Shown in pieces: positions 15,543 to 19,381 of a stretch of DNA of 19,381 nucleotides. The DNA comes from Candidatus Bathyarchaeota archaeon (GTDB lineage Archaea; Thermoproteota; Bathyarchaeia; Bathyarchaeales; Bathycorpusculaceae): positions 1-19,381 of the forward strand of contig JAGTRA010000007.1 of the NCBI GenBank assembly GCA_018396935.1. Reading direction: 5' to 3'. The notes under the pieces were generated by a model. That model saw nothing but the letters and a program-made list of their open reading frames with translations, was not told the origin of the DNA and made no database searches. Position 1 is the first letter of the stretch. The number at the start of each line of letters is the position of its first letter. Both the position numbers and the translations under genes were made by a program.

Positions 15543-16980
15543 TTTCCTCGCCAGCTAATTTTCGTCTCACAAGTTCATTAACTAGATTTATAAACTCTTC
15601 AATTTTTTCCTTTGGGATTTGAGCCCCAGCGGCTATGTTATGGCCTCCACCCTTGCCTTTACATTTTTCAGCAGCTACTTGCATGATATCGCCTAGGTTT
15701 AAACCTCTATTAACCATAATATCCGTAGTTCTTGCAGAAACCTTTACTATACCCTCATTTTTCACATCAGAACATGCGATTAATGGTTTTTCAGGATTTG
15801 GCAAATTTGACGATAAAATTGATGAAATAGCGCCTATTATCTTGTCGTCAATATACGTTCCACCGTAAACCACATAAATATACTCAAGCTCTTGGATACG
15901 CCCCGGTTTCTCTGTAACCCAATCAAGATACTTATTAATGGTTTTCCTATAATCTTCAAGAATTTTGCTAGCTTCTTCTAAGGCTTTGCCTCTATCACCC
16001 ATGCATATAGCTACGCCAACACCAGATTTATTCATTCTCCCGGTAGCGTTGAGCAAAACAGAAAATTCTCTACCATCTCTAAGCGGGGTCCATGGCTCCT
16101 CACGGGTCAATGTATAAACATGCCCTATAAGGTTTGAAATTTCACAATGTAATCCCTTTGAAAGCAAGTAATCCGCTAAGGCTGAGCATAAACGCTTTTT
16201 CTCATCCTCCGTCAAGTCTCTTAGCGCCCGCCACTTATCATCATGTTTTAGCGGTATACCTAAGCTGGCTAAAAGATCTAGGACTTTATCTTCTGCGCCA
16301 CTAATTCCTGGAATGAAGGGACTTGTAGTTGCAGCTAAAGCCTTATGAATAGGCCTAGTTTCTCTGCCAAAGAATATAAGGTCTTTTTCAACTGTTAAAA
16401 GGCCAGCGTTTATGGCATCTTCAACTATTTTTTGGTTTAAACCTCCAAGCATACGCTGGTCATATTTATCCTGAAGGTCACCGAGCGCACCGACAACAGC
16501 TATGGGGGCTAAGTCAACATTAGAGATATCCAAGGCTTTGGCGACAAAATAAGCTACTCCAGATCCGCTGATATCCTTTGCACCGTCTATTCCATAAATG
16601 TGTGGGTTTACACATAAAAAGCTTTGAGGCGTACAACCTATTTGGTGATGATCTAAAACAATTATTTTAATGTCGGATACCTTCTTACTCAGCAAGCTTG
16701 CATAATCTGTCCCTAAGTCTGTAAAAATGACTATTGGAGGCTTCTCCCTAATTATTTCATCAATTAATTTATCGTCAACCCACTGGGTTATCCTTATTCT
16801 GAACCTAGCGTCAAGCCGTTGAAGAGCTTTCCCTATTATACCGCCAGCAGCTATTCCATCGGCATCTAAATGGGAGTAGATATGTATCAGTAAATCTTCG
16901 CTCACAGCTTCATAAATAACTTTTGATGCTTCTAGTACAGAGTTTAGAAAATCTGAGAAATAACTTGTGCCTATAACCAT
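15532..16980 (-). CDS. DHH/DHHA1 phosphoesterase, archaeal RecJ/GAN-like nuclease
   Basis: About 482 residues. The DHH domain has motif I SHLDADGIAAGG (about 37-48), TDLG (about 87-90), motif III VLDHHQIG (about 108-115) and a later GALGDLQDKYD. The C-terminal DHHA1 domain contains RMNKSGVG and GGGHNIAAGA. This is the archaeal RecJ family, whose best-known member GAN associates with GINS in the replisome; related proteins act on RNA or nanoRNA, so the substrate is open. I place the start at ATG 16980; a GTG directly before it (16983) is in frame. The position between uS15 and pcc1 recurs in archaeal genomes. Confidence 0.92.
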   Translation of the reverse strand: MVIGTSYFSDFLNSVLEASKVIYEAVSEDLLIHIYSHLDADGIAAGGIIGKALQRLDARFRIRITQWVDDKLIDEIIREKPPIVIFTDLGTDYASLLSKKVSDIKIIVLDHHQIGCTPQSFLCVNPHIYGIDGAKDISGSGVAYFVAKALDISNVDLAPIAVVGALGDLQDKYDQRMLGGLNQKIVEDAINAGLLTVEKDLIFFGRETRPIHKALAATTSPFIPGISGAEDKVLDLLASLGIPLKHDDKWRALRDLTEDEKKRLCSALADYLLSKGLHCEISNLIGHVYTLTREEPWTPLRDGREFSVLLNATGRMNKSGVGVAICMGDRGKALEEASKILEDYRKTINKYLDWVTEKPGRIQELEYIYVVYGGTYIDDKIIGAISSILSSNLPNPEKPLIACSDVKNEGIVKVSARTTDIMVNRGLNLGDIMQVAAEKCKGKGGGHNIAAGAQIPKEKIEEFINLVNELVRRKLAGEEIGG

Positions 16981-17044
16981 CACCTTACCAAAAAATATAA
17001 CCGAAAAATGGCAATTAAGCGTTAAATCAAAAACTAAAGAAGAC

Positions 17045-17485
17045 TCAAGTTATAGAGGCCACTTTAGGTTCATACTTCCATTCAGGCGGAAGAACACCCT
17101 TTTGCTTATAGTATTCGGAAAGACGGTGAATCTTTGCTTCTACAAGTTGGAGTGCTCGCTTATTGTGGAGATCTTTTCTATGCTTTTCAAGATGGGTTAG
17201 GAGTCGTGTAGCCTTCCTTATAAGATTCTCTAAATCTTCGGGAATGAGGGGCTTAAGCCCTGCTTCCTCGAGAATTTTTGTTATGCTTTTCCCCGTTATC
17301 GGCTTCACTAAAGGAATGCCATATTGATCTCTTAAAATTGTGCCTATGCGACTTGGAGGATGCCCTTCCCTAGCTAGCTTAATTACCAAAGCTTCAACTT
17401 CTTCAGGCTGGTATTTGCACCAGCTTGGGGGACGCTTGCTTATAGGTCTCGTTGAATGAGATTTACCCTTCTCTTTTTTCGGCAT
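17045..17485 (-). CDS. rps15: Small-subunit ribosomal protein uS15
   Basis: 146 residues: an archaeal/eukaryotic N-terminal extension (KSHSTRPISKRPPSWCKYQPEEVEALVIKL and a GHPPSRIGTILRDQYGIP segment) followed by the S15 helical core (about 82-135) with LLTHLEKHRKDLHNKRALQ and IHRLSEYYKQKG. It binds 16S rRNA in the platform. ATG 17485 has GGAAAGGA about 6 nt upstream. It lies between the ITPase and the DHH nuclease genes. Confidence 0.97.
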   Translation of the reverse strand: MPKKEKGKSHSTRPISKRPPSWCKYQPEEVEALVIKLAREGHPPSRIGTILRDQYGIPLVKPITGKSITKILEEAGLKPLIPEDLENLIRKATRLLTHLEKHRKDLHNKRALQLVEAKIHRLSEYYKQKGVLPPEWKYEPKVASIT

Positions 17486-17541
17486 ACGTAATCCTTTCCT
17501 TTAGACTTCTTATGAGCGAGAGGTAGACAGATATTTAAGAA

Positions 17542-18132
17542 TTATTGTTTTTGAAAGCTTTTATACCATTCGGCAAATTTACGAAGAGCCTTTGCTCTAT
17601 GGGAGTATTGGTTCTTCTCCTGTATGGACATTTCAGCAAATGTTTTTTCACTATCTTCTGGCTTAAAAATTGGATCGAACCCAAAACCCATGCAGGCGCC
17701 CTTACTTATGGTAGTTATTTCGCCTTTAACTTCTCCTTTAAAACAGACGGGGGAGTCCAGCTCCTCTGACAAATAAGCCACTACAGAGTAGAAAATTGCT
17801 TTCCTATTCGCTATATTCTCCATAAGCTTAAGTAAACCAGCATTTCCAATGGTTTTATAAACATAGGATGAGTAAGGGCCGGGAAAACCATTTAGTGCCT
17901 CAACAAATAGACCAGCATCCTCCACTATCACAGGTAAGCCCAACCTCCTGAAAGTCTCTACAACGCTGATTTTAGCAATCTCCTCTAAGTCTTCACTTTG
18001 AATCTCCAGCGTCTTTAAACGAAGCATTCCTACAGCAATACCATAATCACTAAGAACAGCTTTAGCTTCCATAAACTTGTTAACATTCCCTGTAGCGAAG
18101 AAAATAACTTTACCCTTAAGCGGAAAGCCCAT
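17542..18132 (-). CDS. rdgB: XTP/dITP diphosphatase (RdgB/HAM1 family)
   Basis: Hydrolyses non-canonical purine triphosphates (dITP, XTP) to monophosphates and so protects DNA and RNA from hypoxanthine and xanthine. Motifs: FATGNVNKFMEA near the N-terminus, VEDAGLFVEALNGFPGPYSS in the middle, MGFGFDPIF and SHRAKAL near the end. I choose ATG 18132 because the domain begins immediately after it (about 196 residues, a normal family length); an in-frame TTG at 18189 would add 19 unconserved residues. It lies between bud32 and uS15 in the KEOPS-linked run. Confidence 0.93.
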   Translation of the reverse strand: MGFPLKGKVIFFATGNVNKFMEAKAVLSDYGIAVGMLRLKTLEIQSEDLEEIAKISVVETFRRLGLPVIVEDAGLFVEALNGFPGPYSSYVYKTIGNAGLLKLMENIANRKAIFYSVVAYLSEELDSPVCFKGEVKGEITTISKGACMGFGFDPIFKPEDSEKTFAEMSIQEKNQYSHRAKALRKFAEWYKSFQKQ

Positions 18133-18252
18133 AGCAATCACGATATTTACGTTTATGTTATGATGAGAATTTTCTAGTTTTGAGTCCAATTAATTAACGT
18201 TACCTACCTTTCTACAAAATTTTGAAGGCATAAAACCTTTTCATCATCGAGG

Positions 18253-18909
18253 TTACCCTCTTTCAGCAACGTAGCGACCTCTTCGCTCTATTTCACGAAC
18301 CTTATCCAGCACACTTCTAACAGTACCAATATCAAAAACTCTTGAGTAACCTTGAATGATTGCTTCGAAGCACTCATTAGCATACTTGAAGTGAGTGCTT
18401 TGGAGCGATCTTTTCAATAAGTGAAGATCCACCCCCCTAGCTTCGAGATCGACTGTTTTTTCACCTAACCCAAAGTCAACAAAATACACTTTACCATCGT
18501 GAGCTTGAATCATATTTGAAGTTGTTAAGTCACCATGTATTATCCCATAACTATGTAATTTTCCAATTAATTCGCCTATTTTCTTACATAAGCTTAGTCT
18601 CTCATTCACTGAAACAATACCTAGGAGATGCTTAACTTGTGACCCTCGGATAAACTCCATTATAATCGTAGAGTTTTTAACGTCTACCATGAAGACTAAC
18701 GGTGTTGGGACACCAGCCTTCTTGGCTTCATGTATAAGCAAGGATTCATGAATGGTACGGTAAATCCTTATCTGCTCATCCAGTTTGGGGTGCCTATATT
18801 TCTTTGGCATTCGCTTCTTAATTATCACCTCTTGGTCATACCACTTCGCTAGGTACAGGCAAGCCTCAGCACCTTTTTTAATTAAAACAGGTTGACTTAG
18901 CTCACCCAT
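18253..18909 (-). CDS. bud32: KEOPS kinase/ATPase subunit Bud32
   Basis: 218-residue minimal RIO-like kinase fold. Visible are the nucleotide-binding strand GAEACLY (13-19), candidate ATP-binding Lys31/32, Glu61 in the conserved helix, catalytic HGDLTTSN (125-132, Asp127), VDFGLG (144-149), VDLHLLKR (160-167) and a basic C-terminal tail REIERRGRY. In KEOPS it binds Kae1 and acts mainly as an ATPase needed for t6A synthesis. ATG 18909 overlaps the end of kae1 by 13 nt in another frame, so the genes are separate but coupled, unlike the fused Kae1-Bud32 of many euryarchaea. Confidence 0.96.
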   Translation of the reverse strand: MGELSQPVLIKKGAEACLYLAKWYDQEVIIKKRMPKKYRHPKLDEQIRIYRTIHESLLIHEAKKAGVPTPLVFMVDVKNSTIIMEFIRGSQVKHLLGIVSVNERLSLCKKIGELIGKLHSYGIIHGDLTTSNMIQAHDGKVYFVDFGLGEKTVDLEARGVDLHLLKRSLQSTHFKYANECFEAIIQGYSRVFDIGTVRSVLDKVREIERRGRYVAERG

Positions 18910-19381
18910 GGAACATCAACCTCATCGAGACGCCAGCGAAGTCTCACAAAACTTTCCTCAATCGGTGTTGTAATTCCATGGATAAAAGCCAATATACCGG
19001 TCCAAGCAATCATGGCTCCATTATCTACTGCAAATTCGCTTGGAACAGCGCAGAAATTGGCATCGTGCTCTTCGGCTACACTTCTAACCATCTCTTGGAG
19101 ACGTTTGTTGGCGGCTACTCCACCAGTTATTAAAACTTCCTTTTTTTCTGTATGAGCTAAAGCTCTTTCAGTTACCTCAGTAACCATGGAAAAAACCGTC
19201 TCCTGTAGACTGAAGCAAAGATCTTCAAGGCGGTAAACACCCTTCTTAAGAAGTGATATAGCGGCGGTTAGTAAACCGCTAAAAGACATATCCATGCCTT
19301 TAACGGTGTATGGTAAAGGTACAAGCAGGTCTCCTCTAAGAGCAAGTTTCTCAATGATGGCGCCGAATGGTTCTCCTGGCT
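18897..19381 (-). CDS. kae1: KEOPS subunit Kae1/TsaD, C-terminal part (5' end outside window)
   Basis: The open frame runs through the right window edge without a start, so only the last 160 or so residues are seen. The edge reads PGEPFGAIIEKLALRG, then LPYTVKGMDMSFSGLLTA, ITGGVAANKRLQEMV and DNGAMIAWTGI, which are the sugar-kinase-fold motifs of Kae1/TsaD, including the metal-binding aspartate of DNGAM. The N-terminal HxxxH metal motif lies outside. Kae1 transfers threonylcarbamoyl from TC-AMP to A37 of tRNA. An in-frame ATG at 19295 is internal and is not the start. Confidence 0.96.
   Translation of the reverse strand, partial: PGEPFGAIIEKLALRGDLLVPLPYTVKGMDMSFSGLLTAAISLLKKGVYRLEDLCFSLQETVFSMVTEVTERALAHTEKKEVLITGGVAANKRLQEMVRSVAEEHDANFCAVPSEFAVDNGAMIAWTGILAFIHGITTPIEESFVRLRWRLDEVDVPWVS

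Noticed and set aside
18241..18252. C/D-box sRNA starting at GATGATGA on the minus strand
   Set aside because: No CTGA D box or paired C'/D' motifs at suitable spacing.
18897..19295. A short 132-codon protein starting at ATG 19295
   Set aside because: The frame continues to the window edge with clear Kae1 motifs upstream, so this ATG is internal.
1..19381. CRISPR array, restriction or toxin-antitoxin system
   Set aside because: No regular direct repeats with spacers and no defence-type protein motifs were seen on either strand.

Overview
The window is an AT-rich, gene-dense stretch of an archaeal chromosome. The evidence is eS1 (S3Ae), an archaeal/eukaryotic-type uS15 with an N-terminal extension, the KEOPS subunits Kae1, Bud32 and Pcc1, a RecJ/GAN-like DHH nuclease, Lrp-type regulators, TTTATATT-type TATA boxes and a tRNA-Leu without encoded CCA. 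Separate rather than fused kae1 and bud32, a one-piece GMP synthase and the overall gene mix suggest a TACK-group archaeon, possibly Bathyarchaeia. That placement is inference, not a measured phylogeny. Almost everything lies on the minus strand; only an Lrp regulator and the tRNA are on the plus strand. TTG start codons are unusually frequent.

Left part (1-4387, minus): a nucleotide-sugar operon read right to left. It holds a sugar-1-phosphate nucleotidylyltransferase with a left-handed beta-helix tail, a GlmM-type phosphohexomutase, a WecC/WbpA-like nucleotide-sugar dehydrogenase and a WbpB-like Gfo/Idh/MocA oxidoreductase cut by the left edge. The genes overlap or nearly abut. The last two keep their NAD-binding folds but appear to have lost catalytic residues. 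The leader before this operon (4388-4657) contains a perfect 21-bp inverted repeat, a 15-bp hairpin just after guaA and a 14-bp inverted repeat.

Middle-left part (4658-8915): a nitrogen/glutamine block. A plus-strand Lrp/AsnC regulator is divergent from glnA (type I glutamine synthetase). glnA is followed by two small stand-alone RAM-domain proteins and then guaA, a glutamine-consuming enzyme. The lrp-glnA intergenic region has two mirror-image TATA boxes forming a 12-bp inverted repeat, plus a TGAACA-AA-TGTTCA palindrome where lrp transcription should start.

Centre (8994-10864): tRNA-Leu(GAG), about 700 bp with no convincing gene, then an operon of two unrecognised membrane-associated proteins.

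Right part (11006-19381, minus): an information-processing superoperon. Read in the direction of transcription it is kae1 (5' end outside the window), bud32, rdgB-type ITPase, uS15, RecJ/GAN-like nuclease, pcc1, serS, eS1, a 2,4-diaminopentanoate dehydrogenase-like enzyme, moaE and a PhoU/DUF47 protein. It links the tRNA t6A machinery, translation, replication-associated nuclease activity and nucleotide-pool sanitation.
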